This document shows, piece by piece, positions 1-10,550 of a DNA stretch of 64,000 nt (position 1 is the stretch's first letter; every line of letters starts with the position of its first letter). This DNA is from Nitzschia sp. DOCU1. Lineage: Eukaryota; Bacillariophyta; Bacillariophyceae; Bacillariales; Bacillariaceae. The notes under the pieces were generated by a model. It was given only the letters and a program-made list of their open reading frames with translations, made no database searches and was not told the origin of the DNA. The translations under genes and the position numbers were made by a program. The stretch is from assembly GCA_951394045.1 (NCBI GenBank), contig OX595995.1, positions 1,054,001 through 1,118,000 of the forward strand. Direction: 5' to 3'.

Positions 1-666
1 AGACAAATAGGGCGGTCCTGGACTCAAAGGGGCCCCGCGCTGCTGCGAAACCGATCCATCCAGCATGCGATGAGGATCAAGCAGACCAGCTTGGCCAGTT
101 ACTCGCGGGAAAAGCGGCGATGCAGGGGGGATACTGCTTTGGGATGGGCTTGGGGGTGCTTGGCCAGGTTTGACCTGACCAGGAACAGCCCCCCCAACAT
201 AATGGTGGCCATTAAACGGGCTGAAACCAGTTGGCTGATGAAGAAAGGACCCAACGTCATAGACAGTTGCAATCCCAGGACCGGCGGGAGAAGGTGGCTC
301 AGGAGTTACTTGAGATTGATACGCAACGTAGTATCCAGGTTGTTGGGGCGTCAAGTGCGAAGGCAGGGCGTGCGGGTAGCTACTGCTAGACTGAGAAGGA
401 GAAACAGTCCCCCCAGATGAAATGTTATCCTTCTTGTCAACATCAGATGGCTTGATCATATCATCTTTAACGTGCGTCTTCTTGGAGCCAGTGGCAGCAG
501 GCGATCTTTCGACAGGGTCCTCCCCCCTCTCGGCGTGATGGCTTACAGGATCAACTTCAGGCATACCGTCTCCACTGGCCATAACCTCGAGAAGCCGAGC
601 CTCAGAGACCTGGTGAACAGAACCGACACCTGTGCCCCTCAGCGGAAGAACCGAAACAGCAGGCAT
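1..666 (-). CDS. Proline/serine/glutamine-rich N-terminus, possibly Pumilio-family (partial, runs off window)
   Basis: An open frame of 222 codons runs on the minus strand from an ATG at 666 to the window edge without a stop. An in-frame stop lies 14 codons upstream of that ATG. The translation is low-complexity but clearly biased, with the segments YYVAYQSQVTPEPPSPAG, SPFNGHHY and IPPASPLFPRVTGQAGLLDP. The frame passes unbroken through a run of seven C (189-195) and a run of six C (409-414 on +), so it is not an assembly artefact of those homopolymers. From memory, stretches of the TPEPPSPAG / ASPLFPRV type occur ahead of the PUF repeats in diatom Pumilio-like proteins. No RNA-binding repeat lies inside the window, so that identity is only a guess. 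Confidence 0.55.
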   Translation of the reverse strand, partial: MPAVSVLPLRGTGVGSVHQVSEARLLEVMASGDGMPEVDPVSHHAERGEDPVERSPAATGSKKTHVKDDMIKPSDVDKKDNISSGGTVSPSQSSSSYPHALPSHLTPQQPGYYVAYQSQVTPEPPSPAGPGIATVYDVGSFLHQPTGFSPFNGHHYVGGAVPGQVKPGQAPPSPSQSSIPPASPLFPRVTGQAGLLDPHRMLDGSVSQQRGAPLSPGPPYLS

Positions 667-1860
667 GCAAACAGTTAAAGCAGACCGAGCAAAGAACGTA
701 ATGACTTCTCACGAGAGGCGCAAAGAATCTATTCTGCCCCAAAGGTGACCAGGTGATTAGAGATCGGTTCGCCAGATAACTCGCTGCAGCTTCCCACTTT
801 AGTCTTCTTCCTGGGAGCTAAGGATGAAACCAAGGACGTGAGATGTTGGGAAGGAAAGACAATCTAAACAAGGTTCATTTGCATTCCCAAAGTGCTGCTG
901 CGATGGAAAGAAGGAAGCGTCGTGCATGTGTATCATGATGGCATCACCCGTGTATCTTGTACTGATTCTCACGTAGAAAAATCGAAACGAGAAGTGTGGC
1001 TCGAGGTTATGAACCGGGTGTTCGTTATGAAGATCCAAGCTACCACGCGCACGCGTCGTTCTTGCGAGGGCCAGCATTGAGATATGCCCCAATAAGATAC
1101 TCTCACTCTTTACTGCGATAAAGAATCCCAGAAGAACGTCTTTTTAACCGCGAATTATTATGAATGACCCTCTCAACAAGATCGAGAACGACATTCGATG
1201 GACACTCGCCGGCGCGACGTGGGGCCGCCCTGTTCTTTTGATTGCATTCGTTTGTTTCAGAGAATCCTTTCCTTTTTCACCATGTTCGATATCTTGGTGG
1301 GGTATGCGAACTACAAGCGCTGATATCGATCAGATTTCTTACCTTTTTTTAAACTCAGCAATCAATCAAATTAAGAATAAGAGGTGCAATCTCTTTCAGT
1401 TTGATGCTTGACAATTATCATCGATTTGAGAGAGAAAGATGCAGCCAAGTCGCTGGTAAAATGTCGAAAATAAGTGTCCGCTTGCGCGCAAAAGGCATCT
1501 TTCGTCTGCCCTTCGCTCACCGACGGATGACGTCCAGATGGCTTTCGTTCTCCGTCCGATGTTTCATGTTGTTCGATTCGCTCGAATACAAAGCGGGGAG
1601 TTTGTCTGTTCTTCGTACGTGGTACTGACTGTATTTCACGCGACAGGGTTGTGGCATGATCCACTTTCGTGCGTCATTCAACGTCGTCTCGCCATCCTCG
1701 AACTCCCGCTGCCACTCAAATACTTTTTCGATGATGGGGTCAAAACGCCGAAACGGACCCATCACTTCCTTCCGACATCTATCGGCAGAATTTTCTTTCG
1801 TCCTGTATCGTTAGTGCAGAGGCCGTTCATTAGTCATCGAACACCTGAGAAAAGTAAACA
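667..1860. other. Intergenic, divergent promoter region
   Basis: About 1.2 kb between a minus-strand start (666) and a plus-strand start (1861). The small overlapping open frames on both strands (for example 799-1092 and 1538-1864) have no recognisable domain, biased codon use or splice partner. I see nothing else here; it probably carries both promoters. Confidence 0.5.
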
Positions 1861-3387
1861 ATGAAGAGATTGATTTGCATCTTCTTGTTAATTTGCCGCC
1901 GCGAAGCCGTTAAGGCCCTCATTAACCCTCTGTGCCCCCGAAACTCGTGGACTGGCAACAATATTGCACTTGGAACCACGTCGACGCAGTTTCAACCCGC
2001 GCTCAGTGTTTTCGAGGATGACAGGGAAGAGCGGTCAACTCCGTATATTCCACCGGAATTCACTATTGAGGGTGAGGATGACAACTACGTGCCAGCCGCT
2101 TCCTCCAGGAAACGACGGTCGGAATACGACGAAAAAGATGACGACGACAACGACCCGTACGAAGAAGATAATTCCTTTAGCACCAGACAACGTCAAAAGG
2201 TTCCAAAAAGAAAAGCCCCCCAACCCACAAAAATGGTAGGAACGAATTGGATGGAGAAGAATTCCAAATTCTCCGCAGAAGATGACGGCATGTCACGAAA
2301 TGACAGTTTCAGGTCAAGTTCTCGGGCCGACCGACGAGATGGAATGAGAGAAGTTAGATCACGCATGGATGCCAAGTCGTTTCGAGAAGACTTTCGTGGA
2401 ACTAGAGTGTTTGTGCAAGGAATTCCACCCGGAACGAGTTGGCAAGATTTGAAAGACCACTTCAAACAAGCCGGCAGTGTAGTGTTTGCAAGTGTCAGTG
2501 TCGATCCAAATACTGGCGAAGCCAAAGGTCACGGAATTGTCCAGTTCGAGACCACGGCCATGGCACAAAACGCCATTGAAGTAATGAGGGACTTCCCTCT
2601 GAATGGTTCCGAGCTATTTGTGCGTGAAGACGTTCAAGAAAATTCCAATCCAAATGCCAGGCTTGCCCCCGGCCAGCCTAAGGGTCCTACCCCGCCGACC
2701 AAATGGAAATGTGCCAACGAAGATAATGCTGCATACATGTCAAACGATGAAGTGGCTGCAATCAGGTCCCTGATCAAGGCACGTGATGATGCCCGCCGCC
2801 GACGCAAATACGAAGTCAGTGATAGGATTCGCGACGAACTCAAGCAAGCACATGGCGTCTTCATTGACGATCGACTCAAAATGTGGTGGACGGAGATTGA
2901 TGGAAACAAGGTACCGCGAACGATTCAAGACATCAAGGGTGACGGTCGCTGGAAACTCCAACCTTGGCGTCAAGTTCCTACAACGCCCGAGAACGACGCT
3001 TGCGTCAATCCGGACTTGGTCGAAGGCTTGTTGAAGCAGCGTGATATTGCCCGCCGTGAAAAAGATTTCAGTACAGCGGATGCCTTGTTGGAAGAAGCCC
3101 GTACCTCGCCTGATGGAGATTTGACGCTCCGGATACATGACGAAACCCGCACCTGGCGTGTGTGGACCGATGAGCCACCTCCCCGCCCTTTGAACGACCA
3201 GCGTCGTCGCGAAGACGACTATCCTACTGATCCACGAGAGCGGGCTGCTATGCAGTGTATTGAGCTCGTGGAAGAGTTTGCCCCGGAAAAGGTCGACGAG
3301 ATCAAGATGGTACTGGAGAAGTTCGAGGGGCGCGAATTCCAAGTGTTGAAACGATTGAGGAATCAATACTTATCACAGTCTGAATAA
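1861..3387 (+). CDS. RRM RNA-binding protein with two cysteinyl-tRNA-synthetase-like helical segments
   Basis: Single-exon gene of 508 residues. Residues 1-20 are hydrophobic (MKRLICIFLLICRR) and could be a signal or transit start. Residues 50-178 are acidic and basic low complexity. An RRM lies at about 180-258, with RNP2-like VFVQGIP and RNP1-like KGHGIVQF. Two copies of a helical segment follow at about 300-345 and 386-440. Each has the pattern R-[DE]-x-A-R-R-x-[KR] followed by SDRIRDEL or ADALLEEA, which resembles the C-terminal helical domain of cysteinyl-tRNA synthetases. The C-terminus (about 468-508) is helical. The RNA-binding role is well supported; the function of the helical pair and plastid location are inference. 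The stop codon is 36 bp from the stop of the convergent gene. Confidence 0.85.
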   Translation: MKRLICIFLLICRREAVKALINPLCPRNSWTGNNIALGTTSTQFQPALSVFEDDREERSTPYIPPEFTIEGEDDNYVPAASSRKRRSEYDEKDDDDNDPYEEDNSFSTRQRQKVPKRKAPQPTKMVGTNWMEKNSKFSAEDDGMSRNDSFRSSSRADRRDGMREVRSRMDAKSFREDFRGTRVFVQGIPPGTSWQDLKDHFKQAGSVVFASVSVDPNTGEAKGHGIVQFETTAMAQNAIEVMRDFPLNGSELFVREDVQENSNPNARLAPGQPKGPTPPTKWKCANEDNAAYMSNDEVAAIRSLIKARDDARRRRKYEVSDRIRDELKQAHGVFIDDRLKMWWTEIDGNKVPRTIQDIKGDGRWKLQPWRQVPTTPENDACVNPDLVEGLLKQRDIARREKDFSTADALLEEARTSPDGDLTLRIHDETRTWRVWTDEPPPRPLNDQRRREDDYPTDPRERAAMQCIELVEEFAPEKVDEIKMVLEKFEGREFQVLKRLRNQYLSQSE

Positions 3388-3423
3388 TAAACTAATGGGT
3401 ACATTCTGCAGAAAAGAAGAGAT

Positions 3424-5171
3424 CTAAACTTCTCGAGAGTTACTTGTAGCGTATTGTTGCCGTTGTAATTGGGCAGTCTTGACCGACTGATCCGAAGCGA
3501 CTTGCGGAACCAAATAGGGGTGCGAGTTCAGCTCGTCCACGTATTCAACCAGTTCATCTTCGTCTTCTTCGTATGGATAGCAAGTACAACATGTACACAG
3601 CTCAATGTTGGTGTTATCATTCTTCTTTTCCAGGGGACAGAAACTGCAAGGAGCGAAGGACGTTGTGAGCAAAAAAGGGAAACTGAAGGAGAGAACATTC
3701 GGTTCTTCTTGCTCCTAACGTACCTGACTTCTCCAAACATTGGAATGACAGTTATTCCTCGGCCTTGGACACTTGTCCATCCATTCTTCTCCCAACGTAG
3801 CTTTTTAGGATGAACGGCAGACTGCCCACCGTAAAGTAACAGCCTACCAAATTCGTCTCGACTTACGACCCATGCGCCCATCCCCACTAATGTCACCACC
3901 AGTGGTGCCATTAACACTACAAACATTCGAGTTTCAATTTCCACAGGCCGGGAAAGCGGCATCACTTCTCCAACAACCACCACCAGTACAATACTGATCA
4001 ATGCTGCCAAAGAGTAAAGATTCCCTGCGGTTAGCTGTGCCTCTGTCAGCCGATAGTAACCGATTTGATGCCCATAGACGATATAAATCAGGGTGGCCGA
4101 TGATATGCTCAGAACAGCCACAATTGGACTGACAACCATGCGCCATCGTATCCACGACACTCCATAATCGGACTTCAAACATCCCAACACCATGGATGAA
4201 AACAGCAAGAGCCAACAAACCACTCTCAGGAAATGTTGCGTCTTGCATATTATTCCGTCAAGGATCCCGGCCAGTACCATGATCCAGATTGGAAGTAGGA
4301 CTACAGTCCAGGTCAAATTGCCCCGGGAAAGGCGGAAGTACACCAATATCTCAAAGATGAAGACGCCAAACGATATCAGCCCCGTTTTGAGCCCAAATTT
4401 CAGAGATCGTTGCAGTAGCGGCAAATATTCTGTCCGGTCTAGATGATCCCTCGAGTCCGGCCGTTGCCGACTGTCGTTTGCCCCTGCGATGAAGCTAGAC
4501 AAAGCCTTTGCCGACATGAGGTGGCACCAAAACAGACCGACATGCGATAGCCAAGAAGGAAGCAGTATAAACCAGAACGGAAGCCCTAGAAGCATCCCCG
4601 TCCATCGTGACATTGCAAACAGTACAGTGAGGGCAAAGCCGACGGAAACAACCAGCTAGTAGGATATCGATCGATGAACAGGAAGAGGTGAGTGAAACAA
4701 TCGGAGTGATCCAGTGGGTCAAAATTTGCAAAAATAACGGCTTACCCATGTCCTCGTGAGTGGCTTGAGTACTTGCAGAGCACTCTTTCTAACACTGTAT
4801 ATTTCTTCTGGGATTTCCAGTAGCGGTGATTCTCCACCGGCTCGTGCAATATAATGTCGTCGAAGTTGATGAACGGATCGGCTCCCCCCCGATTGACTCG
4901 AGCTCACGGAAAAGCTCCCATCGCCACCTGCCGACCCATCCTTGTTGTCCCGTAAAATATTGTACGATTGCTGAATTTCCGCCGTCGTTTCATCGTATGA
5001 CCCATGATTCATGTCGGAAGGAGAACGACTTCCAGAAGAGCGTCTGGAACGAATATTTGCGAAAGGAGTCCTGGAGAGCAACGGATCGCCTTCGTTCGCT
5101 ACGGATGTTGCCGGTGCTGCTCTGTTATTCCAGGCGTTCGTCTCTTTTCCGTTCGCTGAAGGTTTTCTCAT
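3424..5171 (-). CDS. Multipass membrane protein, TMEM185-like, three exons
   Basis: Model complement(join(3424..3643,3724..4655,4746..5171)), 525 residues. Introns of 80 and 90 nt have GT-AG ends and preserve frame (phases 2 and 0). Exon 1 (residues 1-142) is soluble and Ser/Gly-rich, ending in LKPLTRTW. Exon 2 contains about eight to ten hydrophobic segments, beginning LVVSVGFALTVLFAM across the splice junction and including VVLLPIWIMVLAGILDGI. Exon 3 is an acidic cytosolic tail with a Cys cluster (CTCCTCYPYEEDEDE). Arrangement and the WxVVLLPIWI-type segment suggest the eukaryotic TMEM185/fragile-X-F family, but no diagnostic motif proves it. Without splicing the last exon would read out of frame. 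Confidence 0.75.
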
Positions 5172-5945
5172 CGCATCCCCACCAGCAACTCGGTGGGTTT
5201 CAAAATACTGTGATGTTGGGTGTTGTTGTAGTAGTATTACAATGGAAGAAAAGGCAACATGCTAATATTGATGCCGTAGAAAGTACAACAAACCTCTCTC
5301 CTTCGGTTGGGTTCACAACCGCTGGCCGCCGCCGTGAAATTTTTACATGTGGTGGGGACTGGGCGAGGCAGAAGTGCTGTACTTGAAGGGGCGCTGGCCG
5401 GCACTCAACGGAGCGCGTGCACAACTCTTACCCGCCTTTTTATACGAAGCTCGATTATGAGCCTTTGATCGCATGAGGCGATTGATAATCCTATGCTCGC
5501 ACATTGTGCTTATTTAGAGAGGTACCTGGTATGACGGAAGCATTATCGTGTCCTAGCAATCCTATGCCCTATGTGGAAATTTTACATGTGGTGGCATTGG
5601 AAATTATATATCTTTTTCAAAATATCTGTATATTATCATTTCCTTACATAGTTTTATGGGGGCCGTGACTGCGAAGAGAAGGGGAAACCCCAAGTGTTGT
5701 CCCCCGAAAAGTTTCTCGAAGGATCTCGCTTGTGGCACGCAAACGTCATCCGTCCATCGGGAACGGTGGGAAATCCGGGTCGGTGATGACGCCAACAACT
5801 GGATCCGCAACTGTGGACATCATCGGCTAGTATTTAGTTAGGCCTGCCGGATAGCAGGCCATCATCAATCACCTCATCGGATCATCGGACACCGGTCTTT
5901 CTCAAAGTCAAGAAACCTTTCCAAAATCTCTTGAAAGCACCAACT
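5172..5945. promoter_or_regulatory. Divergent intergenic region with a 15-bp direct repeat and a short hairpin
   Basis: 774 bp between the membrane-protein gene (-) and the BASS transporter (+). TTTTACATGTGGTGG occurs exactly at 5341-5355 and 5580-5594. A GGCCTGC/GCAGGCC hairpin (arms 5841-5847 and 5854-5860, six-base loop) lies about 85 bp before the BASS start. Regulatory meaning is inferred from position only. Confidence 0.35.
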
Positions 5946-7494
5946 ATGAAGTTAAATCAAAGAGCATTGTTGTTTGCGGCCTTGACCGCTGCTCCCCTGG
6001 CAGGAGCTTTTGCCCCATCCCCGATTCGTGTCAATGTTGCGGTACGTCGTGTCAGATGCGATGGATGGCATTGACATGCCAACTTTCTCGGTTCTCAACT
6101 TACCTGTTGCTGCCCCTGTACTTTCCTTCTTTACTCTTGTCCCACAGAAATTGAGCACGACACCACTTTCGATGTCCATCACTCCCAAATCTGTGGGTGG
6201 GTCGAGGACTTCGTTGTTGATGTCGGTAAGTAGTCTTTGCGTCGAGTTGAATATCAATCAAGCATGCGATTTCAAGAGTGATCAAGAAGTTCTCAAATAA
6301 TCACACATGTATGTTTCCTCTTAGAGCGCTGCTGGAGAACCCAAGGAAGAGAAGAGTCTAGGAAAGAAGATCTTTGATGCCTATGTTAAGACTGCCGATG
6401 TAGCTACCACCCTATTTCCCCTCTGGACTGTCATTTGCTCAGCAATCGCTCTCAAGTCGCCAAGCTCATTTGCCTGGTTCACTACAGAGTACTTTACTGC
6501 TGGTTTGGCCGCTTTGATGCTTTCCATGGGTATTACTCTGACTCCTCAGGATTTCATTGATGTCGCGAAGCAGCCTGGGGCCGTTGGTATGCAATTTGCC
6601 CTTTGCTACGCCATGATGCCTCTCTTGGCGTTGTTTCTGGCCAAGGGATTTGGCTTGAGCCCCTCGTTGCTGGCTGGTATGGTCTTGGTTGGAAGTATCA
6701 ATGGTGGACAGGCCTCCAACCTTTGCACTTACATCGCCAAGGGAAATGTGGCCTTGTCGGTACTCATGACGACGGCCACCACCGTTGGTGCTATTTTCAT
6801 GACTCCCGTTATTTGCAAGGCTCTCTTGGGTGCTGTCGTTCCTGTTGATGCTGCTGGAATTGCCGTTTCTACCATTCAGGTAAGACAATGTCGTGCACGT
6901 GTACCATGTGATGATCGACGTGGCATTGTTTCTAACCCGTCGTTTTCCATTTAATTTTTTGGTCGTCGTCGCAAACGCTAGGTTGTCTTGGCTCCTATTG
7001 CCATTGGAATGACCACCAACAAGTTCTTCCCCAACTTTGTTAAAAAGATTCTTCCGTTTGCTCCTGTTGTCGGTGTCGTGTCCACATGTCTTTTGGTCGC
7101 CAGCGCTGTCGCTCAGGTCGCTGAGCCCATTATTAATGCTGGCTTGTCGTTGCAGGTACGCTCAAATTTTCCCTCGAGACATTCGTAGGCCGGGGAGCAA
7201 ATGGCTGACATTGTCTTCTTGATTGGTTAGTTCCCTGTTCTCTTGTTGCACTTGGTCGGTGGACTCGTTGGATATTGGTTGCCCAAGTTGACCGGATTCT
7301 CGGAAGTTTCGTCAAGGACCATGGCGATTGAGACCTCCATGAAGTCGTCGGCGTTTGGATTCTTGTTGGCAAAACTCCACTTTGGAGAATACGCGGCTCG
7401 TGTCCCCAGTGCTGTGAGCGTTGTTTGGATGGCCTTGACCGGATCCATCTTGGCCGTCATTTGGCGATACATTCCCGTCAAGGATGACGAGTAA
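5946..7494 (+). CDS. Plastid-targeted BASS-family (bile acid:Na+ symporter-like) transporter
   Basis: Model join(5946..6041,6148..6225,6325..6879,6982..7155,7231..7494), 388 residues; introns are 75-106 nt, GT-AG, all phase 0. Residues 1-21 form a signal peptide ending LAGAFAPSP, the diatom plastid cleavage motif; a Ser/Thr-rich transit segment follows. From about residue 65 the protein has some nine hydrophobic helices. Family features include LSMGITLTPQDF, the GSINGGQASNLCTYIAKGNVA-type segment (substrate and Na+ region) and a C-terminal ETSMKSSAFGFLLA. BASS proteins are Na+-coupled organic-anion carriers; plastid members carry pyruvate, 2-keto acids or glycolate. The location is the plastid envelope or surrounding membranes; the substrate cannot be read from sequence. 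The first ATG of exon 1 is chosen because it gives the signal peptide. Confidence 0.9.
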
Positions 7495-7748
7495 ATGTTG
7501 GATCCACGGGGTTAGGCTAGAATGGAATTCACAACCCGATCCGGCTTTTCGAAATGACGAGCTGAATTACGTCGTTCTGCTTTAACTTAACAGATACACT
7601 AACAGCTAGCTACATTTGAAAGATGTTCATAGTCACAATGCATAGGTGCCTATTACAGCCGACTATGTTACAAGTATTCGCATTCAAAATCAAGTTTCTG
7701 TCGTAAAAATCGAGTTTCCAACCGAGAAAGACAATTCATGAAAAATTC

Positions 7749-8811
7749 TTAGAGGATACAAGGGAAGCAGAACGAAAAGCCACAGCAACCGACTCGCGTC
7801 AAGAGTGGCTCCGAGTCCAGCAACGGGGCGTCTCGCTTTGGCTTGACAAAGGTTTCGTAGTCTGGATAAAAATATTTCTCTGCAAGTTTGAGCATTGGTC
7901 CAGGCATACTAGCCTCGATTTTCTGGCGTTGTGCCGGAGTACCCCATGTGTCCATAGATTCCATAATGGCGGGAAATACATTTCGAAATCCAGAGAGGCC
8001 ACTATTCTTTCCGATTTGTTCCACAATCTTGGCTTCTTCTTCTTCCGTAAAATGCTGCCTCGCCAATGATGGAATATCTCTCTCCTCTTCCATTAGATGC
8101 TCTATAACAAGAACAATGATTTAGAATCTGTTTCGACGAAACGTCACCATCGACATCGTCACAAACAGCAGCTTTTCAACTCACCATTCATATCTTTGAC
8201 AAAGGCGTGCATTTTCGTGTGCAAATCCGTAATCTCAGCATCGCAGTCGATTCCTTGCTTTTGGATAACTTTCTTGCAAATACCATCAATCTCATCCAAA
8301 AGCTTGACTAATTCCTCGTGACCTTTGGCGAACCTCTTTTCAGGGATTTCGACTTTGGTCTGCAACCATGGAAAATATAAATGTTCTTCCGAGTGATGAT
8401 GCTCATGAATAAAAGGCGCGAAACTAAAATACGTTGTTCGAGAGAAGAAATGCAAAAAGTCAAATGAGAAAATGTGCTTTGCGGCAAAAGCGACTGAACA
8501 TTCCGATTTCCTTACGTCTGATTGTACCACTGACAAAAGTAGAGTGTCTGCCAGGATTGCGCCTTCTTTGCCTTTGACAATTCTGCGAGCTTGTCGATAG
8601 ACGCCAACATGGCTGCCTCTTCACGACGGATACACTCATGGGGAATCAGGAGAGAAATGTCTGCCCAATCCTTGGGCGGATTATCCTTTCCATAGATCGC
8701 CGACGTCAACTTCTCTGGGACCACATATTGCACAAACTCTCCCGAGTTGGAAATTCCACCCGCTGCCGAGACAGAGCGCTGCTTTACAATTCCACGCGAG
8801 GGGGCTCCCAT
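7749..8811 (-). CDS. Hemerythrin-like (HHE) domain protein, copy 1
   Basis: Model complement(join(7749..8101,8185..8423,8516..8811)), 295 residues, introns 83 and 92 nt with phases 1 and 2. Iron-ligand-type residues are visible in order: PHECIRREE, FIHEHHHSEEHLYFPWL, GHEELV and HTKMHAFVKDMNEHLMEEERD. This is the four-helix di-iron hemerythrin/HHE pattern. The C-terminus ends in a short Cys/Phe tail (GCCGFSFCFPCIL), suitable for S-acylation but not a CAAX box, since the last Cys is third from the end. Exon boundaries and phases match copy 2 exactly, so the two arose by inverted duplication. Likely role is O2/NO/iron sensing or storage; this is family-level inference. Confidence 0.88.
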
Positions 8812-9293
8812 GGTGTGTTTCTCGTCGTCTTTCTTGTACTACCTGCTTCACGTAACTCGTGATTGTCAACACAAGTTCCAAAAATGATGCTCGTTGCATC
8901 ATTTCCTGCATGCAGGCGCTACTGGATCTTTCGAATCTTTGGATTCTGCCTTCTGAAGGTGTGGGGCGTTAAAAAGTGTGACGTCGCCGACGGACCCCGT
9001 AGAATTCCGTACTGTATCTCACGCATGCCACATCGGTGTTCGTTCACCATAAATAATAATCAATAGACCAGTCGAGCGCCGGCACATCTGACTCTTTCCA
9101 TCTGTCACGTAAAACGGGCCAAAAAGTCGCAGAATCCGAAATCGGAACCCTTGAAACTACTCATCGACTTACCTGGTACTCAGACAATGTCCCAACTGCT
9201 GAAGACGGCCACAGTCACAGTTACCTTCTCATCGTCGTCGTTGGAGATACGGCAGCCTAATAATATCTTGTTTCGAGCATCAGCAACGCAATC
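8812..9293. promoter_or_regulatory. Shared bidirectional promoter of the two hemerythrin-like genes
   Basis: 482 bp separate the two divergent start codons. A TGACGTC (CRE/bZIP-like) site is at 8979-8985. Related TGACGT elements are known in CO2/light-responsive diatom promoters, but one site is weak evidence. Confidence 0.35.
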
Positions 9294-10341
9294 ATGGCTC
9301 CACAAGGTGGTCGAGGAATTCAAAAGCAACACTCTGTCTCAGCAGCCGGAATTTCCAACTCGGGAGCCTTTGTCAAGGATGTGATTCCAGAAAACTTGAC
9401 ATCGTCCGTGTTTAACGCGGAAAACCCGCCCAAGGATTGGGCCGATATGAGTCTGTTGGTACCTCATGAGTGTATCCGTCGTGAAGAGATGGCAATGCTA
9501 AAGTCTGTTGATAAGCTTGCCGAATTGTCAAAGGCAAAGAAAGCGCAACCTTGGCAAGCCCTCTACTTTTGTCAGTGGTACAATGAGTTGTAAGTGGTCG
9601 CTGGCGCCATCGTTCGGAAAATGACACGGCCAATCTTTGCTCATATTGATGGTTCTTGTGTGACTGTGCAATGATTTGGATTCAGATTTGCCCCTTTTAT
9701 TCATGAGCATCACCATACCGAGGAGCAACTGTATTTCCCGTGGTTGCAGACCAAGGCCGAAATTCCGGAAAAGCAGTTTGCCAAAGGTCACGAGGAATTG
9801 GTGAAACTGTTGGATGAGATTGACGGTATTTGCAAGCATGTAATCAAGAAACAAGGAATCGACTGCGATGCTGAAATTATGGACTTGCATACGAAAATGC
9901 ATGTATTTGTCAAAGAAATGAATGGTAAGGTTGCTTGTTGCCCCGTCCTTCTGTGACAAACGACGTGTTATCTCAATCATTGCCCTTGCTATAGAACATC
10001 TCATGGAAGAAGAGAGAGATATCCCTCCTATTGCCCGAGCTAATTTTACCGAAGAAGAAGAGGAAAAGTTGATTGAGAAATTGAGCAAACAAGCGAGCCC
10101 CAAGTTGATGAGGAACATATTCCCTGCGTTCATGGAGGCGCTTGAACATTGGAGCCCCGCCCAACGAGAGAAAATCGATTCCAAGATGCCTGGGCCCATC
10201 AAGTATCTTGCGAAGCATTATTTCAACGCGGATTATGAGACCTTTGTCCGACCTAGACGTGACGCGCCGTTGTTAGAGTCGGAGCCCGTTTTGTCGCGCA
10301 AGGGCTGCTGCGGCATTTGCTGCTTTCCGTGCATCATCTAG
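9294..10341 (+). CDS. Hemerythrin-like (HHE) domain protein, copy 2
   Basis: Model join(9294..9589,9686..9924,9995..10341), 293 residues. Exons 1 and 2 are 296 and 239 nt, the same lengths as in copy 1, with the same intron phases. Ligand-type motifs are conserved: PHECIRREE, FIHEHHHTEEQLYFPWL, HTKMHVFVKEMNEHLMEEERD. The tail GCCGICCFPCII has five Cys in 12 residues, richer than in copy 1. The copies differ mainly in the C-terminal third (helix after EEERD) and in the acidic insert HFTEEEEAKI versus NFTEEEEEKL. All putative metal residues are retained in both, so both are probably functional. Confidence 0.9.
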
Positions 10342-10550
10342 GAGACTCACTCCAGTGTCGTAGAGACCATCCAATGACAACCAGAAATGTCACTCAACAT
10401 TACCACCGTAGGCTCATCTATAGAAAGAACTCACATCGAATTCAAATCGCTTTAGGATAAAATTGTGCGTGATGCCAACTTAAAATTAAGTAGCACTTAT
10501 TGTAGCAACGAAAATCAGGTTTCTGTCCAACTTTGTTTCTCGTCTCTAGC

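Noticed and set aside
1..666. Apparent frameshift in the proline-rich first gene at a C-run
   Set aside because: Recounting the run (seven C at 189-195) restores one continuous frame; both sides translate in the same register.
799..1864. Several small open frames on both strands
   Set aside because: They overlap each other, lack any domain and lie between two divergent genes.
4826..5386. Plus-strand open frame of 186 codons
   Set aside because: Antisense to exon 1 of the multipass membrane protein, whose splicing and frame are consistent.
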